From Ilumatobacteraceae bacterium (GTDB lineage: Bacteria > Actinomycetota > Acidimicrobiia > Acidimicrobiales > Ilumatobacteraceae): a stretch of 64,000 bases of DNA. The notes under the pieces are model-generated. The model was given only the letters and a program-made list of their open reading frames with translations. It was not told where the DNA came from and made no database searches. Position numbers and translations under genes: made by a program. The stretch is taken from contig JAWPMO010000001.1 in assembly GCA_033344875.1 (NCBI GenBank), positions 4,489,595-4,553,594 of the forward strand. Direction: 5' to 3'. Shown here piece by piece: positions 8,382-17,640 of the stretch (the first letter of the stretch is position 1; each line of letters starts with the position of its first letter).

Positions 8382-8789
8382 TCAGGTCTCTTCGAGGCCG
8401 GCGACGGAGAGGGCACCATGGTCGGTGCCGGGATCGGACGCCTCGAACGTGGTTGCGAGCGCTCGAGCGATCTCCGCGTAGCGAACCAGGAAGCGGCGCT
8501 CGTCGAGTCGCTTGCGCCGCATCCACGACGTGACCTCGTCGTTGCACTTGCTCGCGTTGCACGACCGGCACGCGGGCACGATGTTGTCGAGCGTGTAGCG
8601 GCCGCCCCGGGAGAGCGCCATGACGCAGTCCTTCTGCAGCGGCCGGTCGGTCTCGCCGCAGTACGCGCAACCGCCCCACGCGTCGACGAGTGCCGACCAC
8701 TGTGCTGCGTCGAGGTCGTGCTCGACGCGCTGCATCCGACGCTGCCGTTTGCGCGAGGCCCGCGCCCGACGGGTGTTCTTGGCGGCCAC
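8382..8789 (-). CDS. Small HNH endonuclease
   Basis: A 135-residue basic protein with a single HNH nuclease domain. The zinc-ribbon cysteine pairs are CAYC (around residues 41-44) and CRSC (around 74-77). The core between them includes the DNIVPACRSCN stretch. The first 25 residues are Arg/Lys-rich and may bind DNA. The gene starts with GTG. It lies between erm and the SHMT-like gene and has no toxin, phage or restriction partner nearby, so its biological role is open. Confidence 0.85.
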   Translation of the reverse strand: MAAKNTRRARASRKRQRRMQRVEHDLDAAQWSALVDAWGGCAYCGETDRPLQKDCVMALSRGGRYTLDNIVPACRSCNASKCNDEVTSWMRRKRLDERRFLVRYAEIARALATTFEASDPGTDHGALSVAGLEET

Positions 8790-8841
8790 GTCGGCAGGCT
8801 ACGACGTCACCGACTGCCGTCGGGCCATACCGCTTCGGTGG

Positions 8842-10161
8842 TCAGTTCGCGCAGTACCGCAGTTCGGTGAAGCGCCCACGGAACTCGCCGACCGCCGCCG
8901 CGACCGTCTCGGGGTCGTCGTCGCCGGTCCAGGCGCGGGCGACGAGCTCGGCCAGCTCCGGCATCGTGTCGGCGTCCATGCCCCAGCGGACCGTCTCGTT
9001 GGTGCCGACGCGGACGCCGGCACCGGCGTCGTCCGGGAGACCGATCGCGGACGTCAGCAGATTCGACCGCCGGAGCCGCCGGGCAGCGCCGTGTCCGTCG
9101 TCGTCGGGAGCGCGCAGTGCGAACGCGTGCGAGCGCGTGGCGGCGCCGTCGTCGGATCGGTGCACCGGGAGACCACGACGCCGCAGCTCGTCGGCCAGTC
9201 GCTGTGCGGCGTCGACCATGCCGGTGGCGTACTCGGTGCCGCACGCGAGCCAGTCGCCGAGCGTGACCGCGAGCGCAGCGGTGTTCGCGGCATCGAAGTT
9301 CGCGGTCAACCCGGGAAACGCGATCGAGTCGACACGTTCCGCGATCGCGGCGTCGTTGGTGACGAGCAGCCCGGCGGGCGGACCGGCCAGGCTCTTGTAG
9401 GCGCTCATCGTCATCACGTGGGCGCCTTCGTCGAGCGGATTCGGCCACACACCGCCGGCGATCAGCCCGGACAGGTGGGCCGCGTCGAACAGCAGCACGG
9501 CGCCGACCTCGTCGGCGATCTCGCGCAGCCTCCCGACGGGGTGGTGGGTCAGGTTGAGGCTCCCGCCGATCGAGATCAAGGAGGGTCGTTCACGACGGGC
9601 CAGCGACCTGACGCCGTCGACGTCGACGGTGTACCTCCCGGGATCGACCGGTGCTTCGTGGATCTCGAGCCCGAACCACCCGGCGGCACCGGCCGTGTTG
9701 TGGGTGACGTGTCCGCCGATCGTCGCCCCCGGGACGATGATCGGGTCACCTGGCCGGCACGTCGCCATGAACGCGTAGAGGTTGGCGAGGGCACCCGACC
9801 CGACGCGCACCTCGGCGAACGCCGCGTGGAACACCCGGGCGGCCAACTCGGCGGCGATGACCTCGATCTCCTCGATCGCCTCGAGGCCCATCTCGTACTT
9901 GTCGCCGGGGTATCCGAGCGACGGGCGCGATCCGAGACCCGATGCCAGCAGCGCCTCCGCCCGGGGATTCATCGTGTTCGCCGCCGGGTTGAGGTTGACG
10001 CAGTCGACGTCGTGGATGCGGCGATTCGCAGCGGCCAGCGACTCGATGCGGGCGGCGATGCCCGAACCGTCGTGCGCGCCGTCGACCACCGACTCGGCGA
10101 TCCGCTGTACGAGCCGTTCACTGGATTCCGGAACCCATGATCGATGAGCGAGGTTCGCCAT
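8842..10161 (-). CDS. Serine hydroxymethyltransferase-like PLP enzyme
   Basis: A fold-type I PLP enzyme of the SHMT family, 439 residues from the ATG at 10161. FDAAHLSGLIAGG (residues 225-237) supplies the cofactor Asp226 and the stacking His229. Lys256 in SAYKSLAGP is the Schiff-base lysine. Housekeeping GlyA has TTTTHKTLRGPRGG at this place, so this is a divergent paralogue rather than the main GlyA. It may act on a related substrate, such as a methylserine, or serve as an aldolase. It lies near the folate-linked flavoprotein operon and head-to-head (46 bases) with a dimethylargininase-like gene, so a place in one-carbon or methylated amino acid metabolism is plausible but inferred. Confidence 0.82.
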   Translation of the reverse strand: MANLAHRSWVPESSERLVQRIAESVVDGAHDGSGIAARIESLAAANRRIHDVDCVNLNPAANTMNPRAEALLASGLGSRPSLGYPGDKYEMGLEAIEEIEVIAAELAARVFHAAFAEVRVGSGALANLYAFMATCRPGDPIIVPGATIGGHVTHNTAGAAGWFGLEIHEAPVDPGRYTVDVDGVRSLARRERPSLISIGGSLNLTHHPVGRLREIADEVGAVLLFDAAHLSGLIAGGVWPNPLDEGAHVMTMSAYKSLAGPPAGLLVTNDAAIAERVDSIAFPGLTANFDAANTAALAVTLGDWLACGTEYATGMVDAAQRLADELRRRGLPVHRSDDGAATRSHAFALRAPDDDGHGAARRLRRSNLLTSAIGLPDDAGAGVRVGTNETVRWGMDADTMPELAELVARAWTGDDDPETVAAAVGEFRGRFTELRYCAN

Positions 10162-10207
10162 GCGACGGAAACTACCGTCAGCGGCCCGCGGGATAGCGTT
10201 CGCCGCC

Positions 10208-10969
10208 ATGCCGCATGCACTCGTCCGACGTCCCGGGCCACGCCTCGCCGACGGACTCCTCACCCACCAAGCCCGTGTCCCGGTCGACGTGGAACTCGCC
10301 GAGCGCCAGTGGCAGCGATACGTCGAGGCGCTGCGGTCGGCCGGATGGGATGTCACGGAGGTGGACCCGGCCGACGACTGCGCCGACGCCGTGTTCGTCG
10401 AGGACGCGTTGGTGCTGTTCGGCGACCTCGCCGTCGTCACGCTGCCCGGTGCGCCCTCCCGTCGCCCCGAGACCGAGGCTGCCGAACGCGCCGCCGCGCA
10501 ACTCGGTCTCACCGTCGCCCGGATCACACAGCCGGCCACGCTCGACGGCGGCGACGTATTGAAGATCGATCGGACCGCCTACGTGGGCGTCGGTGGTCGC
10601 ACCGACCACGCGGCCGTCGAGCAGCTCACGTCGCTGCTCGAGCCGCGCGGCTGGACGGTGGTCGGTGTACCGATCTCGAAGGTGTTGCACCTGAAGTCGG
10701 CGGTCACCGCCCTGCCCGACGGCACGGTCATCGGTCACCCGGACTTCGTCGACGACCCGTCGGTGTTCCCGAAATTCGCCGAGGTCCCCGAGCCGTCCGG
10801 CTCCCACGTCGTGCTGCTCGACGAGCGCCGACTCCTGATGGCCGCCGACGCCCCGCGGTCGGCCGAACGGTTCCGGTCGATGGGATACGACGTGGTCGAG
10901 GTCGACATCTCGGAGTTCGAGAAGCTCGAGGGATGTGTCACCTGCCTGTCGGTGCGCCACCGGGGTTGA
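10208..10969 (+). CDS. Dimethylarginine dimethylaminohydrolase family protein
   Basis: A 253-residue amidinotransferase-fold enzyme of the DDAH family. Members split N-omega,N-omega-dimethylarginine into citrulline and dimethylamine. The substrate Asp/Glu region FVEDALVLFGD is at about residues 63-73, the TLDGGDVL motif around 111-118, catalytic His161 is in VLHLKSA, and the nucleophilic Cys246 is in CVTCLSVR at the C-terminus. ATG 10208 is chosen because the first strand, PHALVRRPG, follows directly; an ATG at 10160 would only add a low-complexity tail and overlap the divergent gene. Twenty bases separate it from the SDR gene downstream. Other guanidino-group hydrolases share this fold, so the substrate is provisional. 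Confidence 0.88.
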   Translation: MPHALVRRPGPRLADGLLTHQARVPVDVELAERQWQRYVEALRSAGWDVTEVDPADDCADAVFVEDALVLFGDLAVVTLPGAPSRRPETEAAERAAAQLGLTVARITQPATLDGGDVLKIDRTAYVGVGGRTDHAAVEQLTSLLEPRGWTVVGVPISKVLHLKSAVTALPDGTVIGHPDFVDDPSVFPKFAEVPEPSGSHVVLLDERRLLMAADAPRSAERFRSMGYDVVEVDISEFEKLEGCVTCLSVRHRG

Positions 10970-10989
10970 CGTCCGGCCAGAATCGACGG

Positions 10990-11754
10990 ATGGACAACCC
11001 ACTCGATCAGTTCCGCCTCGACGGTCAGGTCGCGCTCGTCACCGGGGCATCGGCCGGCCTCGGCGCCCGGTTCGCCCGGGTCCTGCACGCCGTCGGTGCG
11101 ACCGTGGTGGTGTCGGCACGTCGCGCCGAACGACTCGACGCGCTGGTCGCCGAACTGCCCGGCGCGGTTGCGATCACCGCCGACATGGCGGTGGCCGCCG
11201 ACCGCGAACGGCTGGTCGCCGAGGCACTCGAGCAGGCGGGCCGCATCGACGTGCTGGTCAACAACGCCGGCATCAGCTACACGGTCGGACTGGCCGACGA
11301 GACGCTCGAACAGTTCGAACAGGTGATGCAGGTCAACACGGTCGCCGTCTGGCACCTCACGAAACTGTGCGCGGCCGGCATGGTCGACCGTGGGAGCGGG
11401 TCGATCGTCAACGTGGCGTCGATGCTCGGACACGTCGGGTCGGCCCCGATCAAGCAGGCCAACTACTGCGCCAGCAAGGGGGCGGTCGTCAACATGACCC
11501 GCGAGCTCGCCCTGCAGCTGGCCCGCAAGGGCGTGCGGGTGAATGCGCTCTGTCCCGGCTACTTCCCGTCGGAGATGACCGAACCGATGCAGGGCGACGA
11601 GGGCAGTGATCACTACATCCGGACCTACTCCGGCATCCCGCGCATGGGCGAGGAGCACGAGCTCGACGGCGCGCTGCTCCTCCTGGCATCACCCGCCGGG
11701 TCGTACATGACCGGCCACTCGCTGCTGGTCGACGGCGGATTCACCGCCCGCTGA
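10990..11754 (+). CDS. Short-chain dehydrogenase/reductase
   Basis: A classical SDR of 254 residues. The nucleotide motif TGASAGLGARFA is near residue 18, NNAG near 89, the catalytic Ser is in NVASMLG, and the YCASKG motif near residue 159 holds Tyr and Lys. The glycine-rich motif without an acidic residue after strand two, but with SARRAERLD, suggests NADP preference. The C-terminal GHSLLVDGGFTAR is the usual end. It follows the DDAH-family gene on the same strand and may be cotranscribed. The substrate is unknown. Confidence 0.92.
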   Translation: MDNPLDQFRLDGQVALVTGASAGLGARFARVLHAVGATVVVSARRAERLDALVAELPGAVAITADMAVAADRERLVAEALEQAGRIDVLVNNAGISYTVGLADETLEQFEQVMQVNTVAVWHLTKLCAAGMVDRGSGSIVNVASMLGHVGSAPIKQANYCASKGAVVNMTRELALQLARKGVRVNALCPGYFPSEMTEPMQGDEGSDHYIRTYSGIPRMGEEHELDGALLLLASPAGSYMTGHSLLVDGGFTAR

Positions 11755-11794
11755 CCCTCAAGCCGAGGCCCGTTCGTCCCGATGATCTGACAGC

Positions 11795-12817
11795 ATGGGA
11801 CCACACATGGATGTGACGGAACGCGCCACCATCGAGCACCAACCGACCAACGGGGACCAGGCTCCCGAGCCCGCTCGCGCCGTCGCGCAGGTGGCGACGA
11901 TGGCGAGCCGCATCTCCGACGCGGTCGCGTCGGTGCTCGCCGGGCGCGCCGAGGCGACCTCGACGTCGCTCGCCTGCCTGTTCTCGGGAGGCCACCTGCT
12001 GATCGAAGACATCCCGGGCGTCGGCAAGACCCTGCTCGCACAGACCCTCGCTCGATCCGTCGGCGGGTCGTTCCACCGCATCCAGGGCACCCCCGACCTG
12101 CTGCCGGGCGACGTGACCGGCACGATGGTGCCGCAGGGGGATGGTTTCGAACTCGTCTTCCGGCCCGGACCGATCTTCTCCAACCTCGTCGTGTTCGACG
12201 AACTCAACCGCGCCAACCCACGCACCCAGTCGGCGCTCCTCGAAGCCACCGAAGAAGCTGCGGTCACCGTCGACGGCGAGACGCGGGCGTTGCCGTCGCC
12301 CTTCCTGCTCGTCGCGACGCAGAACCCGATCGAGATGACCGGCACCTACCCGTTGGGAGAAGGGGCGCTCGACCGCTTCGCCGCGGTGGTGACACCCGGT
12401 CGGGCGTCCGCCGACGAGGAGGTCGAGGTGCTGACCGGGCGCCGCGGCCGATCCGCACTCGCAGCGGTGCAACCGGTCGTCGACATCACCGACGTCGCAG
12501 CCGCCCGCACGATCGTCCGTGACGTCTACCTGGCCGACCCGATCGCCCGATACGTCGTGTCACTGTTGGATGCGACGCGCGAGCACCCGCGGGTACGGCT
12601 CGGCGCGTCGACCCGAGGTGGCGTCGCACTGATCGGTCTGGCCAAGGCGCGCGCTGCGATGGCCGGGCGGCACTATGTCATCCCCGACGACATCACGACC
12701 CTCGCCGGCGCAGCGCTGTCCCACCGGGTCATCGTCGCCGGTGGTTCGGGGTCGGTTCAGGCCGGTCGCGCCGTGGTGAGCGAGTGCCTCGACACGGTGC
12801 CGCCACCGACGGCGTGA
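11795..12817 (+). CDS. MoxR-type AAA+ ATPase
   Basis: A MoxR chaperone-like ATPase, 340 residues. Walker A GVGKT is in HLLIEDIPGVGKTLLAQTLA (about residues 67-86). Walker B LVVFDELNRANPRTQSALLEA is near residue 129, with sensor 1 VATQNPIE and the family's GTYPLGEGALDRF segment. MoxR proteins usually work with a DUF58 protein and a transglutaminase membrane protein encoded beside them, and the next gene holds both of those domains. The ATG at 11795 is followed by another at 11807; about 45 poorly conserved residues precede the core. The downstream gene begins four bases after its stop, so the pair is an operon. Confidence 0.95.
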   Translation: MGPHMDVTERATIEHQPTNGDQAPEPARAVAQVATMASRISDAVASVLAGRAEATSTSLACLFSGGHLLIEDIPGVGKTLLAQTLARSVGGSFHRIQGTPDLLPGDVTGTMVPQGDGFELVFRPGPIFSNLVVFDELNRANPRTQSALLEATEEAAVTVDGETRALPSPFLLVATQNPIEMTGTYPLGEGALDRFAAVVTPGRASADEEVEVLTGRRGRSALAAVQPVVDITDVAAARTIVRDVYLADPIARYVVSLLDATREHPRVRLGASTRGGVALIGLAKARAAMAGRHYVIPDDITTLAGAALSHRVIVAGGSGSVQAGRAVVSECLDTVPPPTA

Positions 12818-12821
12818 TGCC

Positions 12822-15788
12822 GTGATCCGTCCGGTCGGCATTTCCGCAGGCGGTCTCGGCCTCGCGCTGGGATGGATCGGCGGCGTCGCGATCGCACAAC
12901 TCACCGGCGCCACGCCGGTCGTCATCGTGCTCGCTGCCGGCGTCGTGCTCATGGCAGGTGCCGTGCTCGACGGGTGGTTCAGCGCGCTCCGGACGAAGGT
13001 CGGTGACGCGGCGCTCCCGCACGCGTCCGACCAGGGCACTCCGGTGCCGCTCTCGATCGACGTGGCATCGCCCCGCCCCGTGTTCGTCGAGGTCCTCGTC
13101 CGCGGTGAACGGGTCGCCCAGGGCTGGTCGGGTGCAACCCGATTCGCCGACGAGGCCACGTTCCGGCGCCGCGGCGCGGTCGACGAACTGCACGTGCGCG
13201 TCAAGACGGCCGGCCTCCTCGGTCTGGTCTGGTGGGGACGCCGCGTCGTCGTGCCGATCGGCCGCCACCTCGTCGCACCGCCGATGCACGATGGTCGCGT
13301 CCCGATCGAACGGGCCGGCCGCGCCGCCGACGGCGACCTGGCCGGTGCCAGCGGTGCGATCAGCGGCGAGATCGACGGCATTCGCCCCTGGCGCGACGGC
13401 GACAGCGAGAAGTTCGTCCACTGGTCGTCGTCGATCCGCTCGGGTGAACTCATGGTGCACGACCGACGACAGAACGCCGACCAGCAGTGGATCGTGCGAG
13501 CGAGGTCGGGAACGGCCGACCCGGACGAGGAGGCCGGAGCTGCTCGCCGGGCGATCGCCGGTGGGCTCCGGTCCGGTGTCGCAGTGCTCGCCGCAGTCGA
13601 TCAGGAGGTTCCCGCACCGATCGACAATCTCGACGCTGCGACCGAGTGGGTGGCGCTCGCCCCGCTGGGCGTGGCGCGTGCGCCGTCTCGAGGCTGGCGT
13701 GATCGATTCCGGCGGGTCGAGCCCGACGCCACGGCAACACGGCAGGCGCGCTGGTGGGCCGCGGCGGCCACGCTGGTGTCGTTGCTGATGCTGACGACGT
13801 CGTTGTCGTACACGAACGTCGCCCACGGATTGGTCGTCCTCGGTGTGCTCGCGGGGGCAGCGGTCTCGGCCCGGTCGCTGGAGACGGGCGAGCCGCCGTC
13901 GGTGTTGATCCGCACGCTCGTCGGGCTCGGTGCGCTGGCTGCGTTCGTGCTGGTGGTCGCCGCGTCGGGTCGCCTCGACGGGCTGCTCGCCGTGTTGCGC
14001 GGACCGCTGCCGCAGCTCCTGATCCTGCTGATCATCCTGCACGGGTTCGAGTGCCGGGATCGACGAACGGCCAGGGTCGGGCTCGGCATTTCGGCCGTCG
14101 TCCTGATGTACGCCTCCGGGCTCCGTGTCGACGGTGCGATCACGTGGTGGTTGCTGGCGTGGGCGTTCACCTTCGGCGTCGCCATGGCCAAGCTGTCGGT
14201 GCCGACCGCCCGCGCGACGTCGCCGGGTCGTCCACGCCGCAGCTTCGTCCGCACGTGGGCGGTCAGGACGTCCGGCGTCGGCGTCGCCGGGGTCGCGACC
14301 GTCGCGCTGCTGGCCGTGGTGCCGATCCCCGACGGCCCGGCGCGGCTGACGCTGCCGACACTGATCGAGGACGCCGACAACGTCCCGACGACGGGCGGGA
14401 TCGCCGGGCCCGACGGTGAGTCGCGCGGTGCCGGCGACGCCACGGTCGAACCCGGTTCGGATCGTGCGCCGGCGGGTCAGGCGGGCGGCTACACCGGATT
14501 CGCCGAGACCATGGACACGTCGGTGCGCGGCAATCTCAGCGACGAGATCGTGATGCGTGTCCGAGCGCCCGAACCCGACTACTGGCGCGGGCAGACGTTC
14601 TCGCGATTCGACGGCCGGCGCTGGTACGCCGATCCGCAGATCGGCACGCCTCGACGCGGGCCGACGATCGACGTGCCGCCCGCCGACGGTGTGATCCCGG
14701 TCGGGAGTGGCATCGTCGTCGACCGGTTCGTGCAGACCTACTTCCTCGAAACCGACATGCCCAATGTGGTGTTCCACGCCGGCCGGCCGACCCAGGTCGT
14801 CGCCGAGACCGATGTCTGGACCCGACCGGACGGGGCGCTGCGGGCGACGACCGTGCTGCCGGACGGCTCGATCTACACCGTGGTGTCCGATCGGGTTCGG
14901 GTCGACGCCGCGATCCTCCGACGGCAGGGTCTGATCGGCCCGCGGCTGAGCGACCTCGGGCGCGAGGTGTTCGCCCGCTATCTCGAGGTGCCGGCATCGA
15001 CGACGCCCGAGACGATCGCGCTCGCGAACGAACTCGCGGCCGACGCAGGGTCGACCTACGACGTCGTTCGGGCCTACGAGGGCTGGTTGGAGGCCAACGT
15101 CGAGTACGACCTGAACGCACCGCTGCCCGACGCCGGCGAGGATGCCGTGCACGACTTCCTCTTCGACTCGCAGCTCGGATTCTGCGAACAGATCGCCTCG
15201 GCGCTCACGATCATGCTGCGGACACAGGGTGTGCCGGCGCGGTTGGCGACCGGCTACGTGTCGGGTACACGCGACGAGGTCGCCGGAGTGTTCGAGGTCC
15301 GTGCCAGCGACGCACATGCGTGGGTCGAGGTCTGGTTCCCCCAGACCGGTTGGCAGGCGTTCGATCCGACGGCCGGCGTCCCGCTCTCGGCCGACGCCGA
15401 ACGGGGATCGGTCGGCGCCGATCTGGCCGGCGCCCTCGGTGGCTTCGTCGGAGACCATCCGCTGCGGGTCGCCCTCACCGTGGGCGGACTGTTCGCCGCC
15501 GTCGTGGCCCTGCAGCTCCTCCGTCTCGCAGTCGAGCGTCGACGTCGTGGACGGTGGGGTGTGCTCCAGGATCGCTTCGCCGCGCTCGCAGCGCGACGAG
15601 GTGCCGCCGGCACCGCGCCGAACCCGGCGCTCGCCGCTGCCTGGTCGGGCGCCGACGACGAATCGGTCGCCCGCGACGTCGCCGACCGGCTCGACAGGAT
15701 CGCGTTCGACCCGGCCTTCGCCGACGAAGATCGCATCTTCCGCGACACCCGCAAGCTCGTCAGCACGTTGCGCTCGTCCGATCGGTAG
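12822..15788 (+). CDS. DUF58-TgpA transglutaminase membrane fusion protein
   Basis: A 988-residue protein that combines two normally separate partners of MoxR. Residues 5-55 hold two membrane helices. Residues about 60-300 are DUF58-like, with the signature IRPWRDGDSEKFVHWSSSIR near 188-207. A second block of membrane helices lies at about 315-500. A Ser/Gly-rich extracytoplasmic linker precedes a transglutaminase-like domain at about 740-870. There the triad is visible as Cys (LGFCEQIA, near 788), His (SDAHAWVEVW) and Asp (FDPTAG). One more helix at about 885-910 and a basic cytoplasmic tail end the protein. It starts with GTG four bases after moxR. The role is unproven; TgpA relatives act at the cell envelope. 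Confidence 0.9.
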   Translation: MIRPVGISAGGLGLALGWIGGVAIAQLTGATPVVIVLAAGVVLMAGAVLDGWFSALRTKVGDAALPHASDQGTPVPLSIDVASPRPVFVEVLVRGERVAQGWSGATRFADEATFRRRGAVDELHVRVKTAGLLGLVWWGRRVVVPIGRHLVAPPMHDGRVPIERAGRAADGDLAGASGAISGEIDGIRPWRDGDSEKFVHWSSSIRSGELMVHDRRQNADQQWIVRARSGTADPDEEAGAARRAIAGGLRSGVAVLAAVDQEVPAPIDNLDAATEWVALAPLGVARAPSRGWRDRFRRVEPDATATRQARWWAAAATLVSLLMLTTSLSYTNVAHGLVVLGVLAGAAVSARSLETGEPPSVLIRTLVGLGALAAFVLVVAASGRLDGLLAVLRGPLPQLLILLIILHGFECRDRRTARVGLGISAVVLMYASGLRVDGAITWWLLAWAFTFGVAMAKLSVPTARATSPGRPRRSFVRTWAVRTSGVGVAGVATVALLAVVPIPDGPARLTLPTLIEDADNVPTTGGIAGPDGESRGAGDATVEPGSDRAPAGQAGGYTGFAETMDTSVRGNLSDEIVMRVRAPEPDYWRGQTFSRFDGRRWYADPQIGTPRRGPTIDVPPADGVIPVGSGIVVDRFVQTYFLETDMPNVVFHAGRPTQVVAETDVWTRPDGALRATTVLPDGSIYTVVSDRVRVDAAILRRQGLIGPRLSDLGREVFARYLEVPASTTPETIALANELAADAGSTYDVVRAYEGWLEANVEYDLNAPLPDAGEDAVHDFLFDSQLGFCEQIASALTIMLRTQGVPARLATGYVSGTRDEVAGVFEVRASDAHAWVEVWFPQTGWQAFDPTAGVPLSADAERGSVGADLAGALGGFVGDHPLRVALTVGGLFAAVVALQLLRLAVERRRRGRWGVLQDRFAALAARRGAAGTAPNPALAAAWSGADDESVARDVADRLDRIAFDPAFADEDRIFRDTRKLVSTLRSSDR

Positions 15789-15797
15789 TCTCACCGC

Positions 15798-17003
15798 GTG
15801 AAGCGGTCTCGGGTCCTCCAGTTCGGGTTCATGACCGCCCTCCTCGCCTCCGGGTACGGCGTGATGTTCACGGTGCTCGACGACTTCCGCGACGAGTACG
15901 GCATCGCCGCCCACTGGCTCGGGCTGATCGTCGGCATCGGGTTCCTGTCGGGCTTCCTGTCACAGGTCTTCATCGCCCCGATCGCCGACCGCGGCCACGC
16001 CAAGCACATGGTGATGCTCGGTTTGGTGCTCAACCTGGTCGGCCTGCTCGGCATGGCCGCCGGCGAGACGTTGGAGGTGCTGCTCATCGCCCGGTTCGTC
16101 TCCGGCATCGGCATGGGGATGGCCGTGCCGGCGGTTCGCCGCATCGTCGTCAACGAAGACCCCGGGAACCTCGGCTCGAACCTCGGGCTCCTGCTCGCCG
16201 CCGACGTCGGCGGGTTCGCCGCCGGCCCGGCGATCTCGGCTCTGCTCGTCCCCACGTTCGGGATCCCGGCGCCGTTCCTGTTCATCGCCGGGGCGACCCT
16301 GCTGTGCCTGCCGTTCATGTGGCGTGTCCAGGTGACCGAGGCCACGGAGGCCCCTGTTCGCCGGTTCGCGTTCGACCTCCTCCGCGACCCGCCGATGATC
16401 GCCGGGCTGATGATGGGTGCGGCCGTCTTCTTGATGATCGGCACGTTCGACGCGCTCTGGGCGATCGTGCTCGACGACCTCGACGCCAGCGAATGGGTCG
16501 CCAACATCGGGATCACGCTGTTCGCGCTGCCGCTGGTGTTCCTGAGCTCGTGGGGTGGACGCCTCGCGCAGCGCATCGGTCCGTTCCGACTCGGTCCGAT
16601 CGGGCTGCTGTTCGGCGCCGTGTTCATGTTCTCCTACGGGCTGCTGCCGACCGGGATCGCCATGTTCTGTGTCGGGATCCTGCATGGCATCAACGACGGC
16701 ATCACCGTGTCGAGCACCGGCGTCGCGGTCGGTCTCGCAGCCCCGGCCGACCGCCAGGCGGGCGCCCAGGGCATGCTCGGGGCGGCGGAAACCCTGACGG
16801 CGGGCATCACCGCCGTGGCCGCCGGTGTGTTCTACACGGTCGGTGGCCGCACGCTGGCGTACACGCTCTGCGCGGTCATCATGGTCCTGCTCGCCGTCGG
16901 CGCATACGTGCTGGTCGGCCCGGAGTACCGCAACCGCCAGGCGCTCCACCTCGACGACGCCGTCGTGAACGATCCGGCGTCGGCGGTCACCGGCCACGCC
17001 TGA
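15798..17003 (+). CDS. Major facilitator superfamily transporter
   Basis: A 401-residue MFS protein with about 12 hydrophobic helices in two halves. The loop 2-3 motif is recognisable as APIADRGHAKHMVMLG (about residues 56-71), a variant of GxxxDRxGRR. The GIGMGMAVPAVRRIV segment in helix 4 is typical of drug or sugar efflux-type members. It starts at a GTG nine bases after the transglutaminase gene and may be the last gene of that operon. The cargo is unknown. Confidence 0.9.
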   Translation: MKRSRVLQFGFMTALLASGYGVMFTVLDDFRDEYGIAAHWLGLIVGIGFLSGFLSQVFIAPIADRGHAKHMVMLGLVLNLVGLLGMAAGETLEVLLIARFVSGIGMGMAVPAVRRIVVNEDPGNLGSNLGLLLAADVGGFAAGPAISALLVPTFGIPAPFLFIAGATLLCLPFMWRVQVTEATEAPVRRFAFDLLRDPPMIAGLMMGAAVFLMIGTFDALWAIVLDDLDASEWVANIGITLFALPLVFLSSWGGRLAQRIGPFRLGPIGLLFGAVFMFSYGLLPTGIAMFCVGILHGINDGITVSSTGVAVGLAAPADRQAGAQGMLGAAETLTAGITAVAAGVFYTVGGRTLAYTLCAVIMVLLAVGAYVLVGPEYRNRQALHLDDAVVNDPASAVTGHA

Positions 17004-17073
17004 CCCCGACGGTGACTCCCTTCACGCCCCTCGAGCCGCTCGGGCCACTCGACGGTCGCTTCGGGCAGCGGTT

Positions 17074-17628
17074 TCAGTCGGCGGCGTCGTCCATCGGGTC
17101 GGCGGTGACCTGGCCGTCGATCCGTTCGCGCAGCAGATCGGCGTGGCCGTTGTGCTGGGCGTACTCCTCGATCATGTGGATCAGCACCCATCGCAGGGAG
17201 AGCGGACCGCGCCACCGTTCGACGCCGGTCATGTCGAGATCGACCGCCTCGGTGACGAACCGTTCGGCGAACTCGACCTCTTGCCAGAACGTCCGCCACG
17301 CCTCGTCGACCTGGTGCGGGTCGGCCGCAGCGTCGTGGATGTCGGCGTCGGGATCTTCGGCGGTGCCGTAGTAGCGGGGGACCGATCCGCCCGCCATCAC
17401 GTTGCGGAACCAGTTGCGCTCGACCTCGGCCATGTGGCGGAGCAGACCCAGCAGTGAGAGCGCCGACGGTTCGGCCGAGCGGCGGGCGAGTTGCTCGGCG
17501 TCGAGCCCGTCGCACTTGCCGGCGAGGTAGCGCCGTTGGAGGCCGAGGAAGTGCGTGAGCGCAGTCCGCTCGTCGCCCGTCGCGACCGGATCGAAGTCGG
17601 GGTAGGGCCAGTCGTCGGGGCGTTCCAT
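17074..17628 (-). CDS. DinB/DUF664 family protein
   Basis: A 184-residue four-helix protein of the DinB-like DUF664 group. Family members carry a three-His metal site; here the candidate ligands are His in LLRHMAEVERNW, and the two His of IEEYAQHNGHADLLRE near the end. Some relatives are thiol (mycothiol or bacillithiol) transferases. It starts 12 bases after the DUF2339 gene ends, so the two are probably cotranscribed. No substrate can be named. Confidence 0.9.
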   Translation of the reverse strand: MERPDDWPYPDFDPVATGDERTALTHFLGLQRRYLAGKCDGLDAEQLARRSAEPSALSLLGLLRHMAEVERNWFRNVMAGGSVPRYYGTAEDPDADIHDAAADPHQVDEAWRTFWQEVEFAERFVTEAVDLDMTGVERWRGPLSLRWVLIHMIEEYAQHNGHADLLRERIDGQVTADPMDDAAD

Positions 17629-17640
17629 GTGATCAGTGTC

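Noticed and set aside
12729-15914. 1061-codon open frame on the minus strand across the DUF58-TgpA gene
   Set aside because: Composition is Arg/His/Asp-rich without hydrophobic cores, as expected from the reverse strand of codon-biased coding DNA. The plus-strand gene has clear domains.
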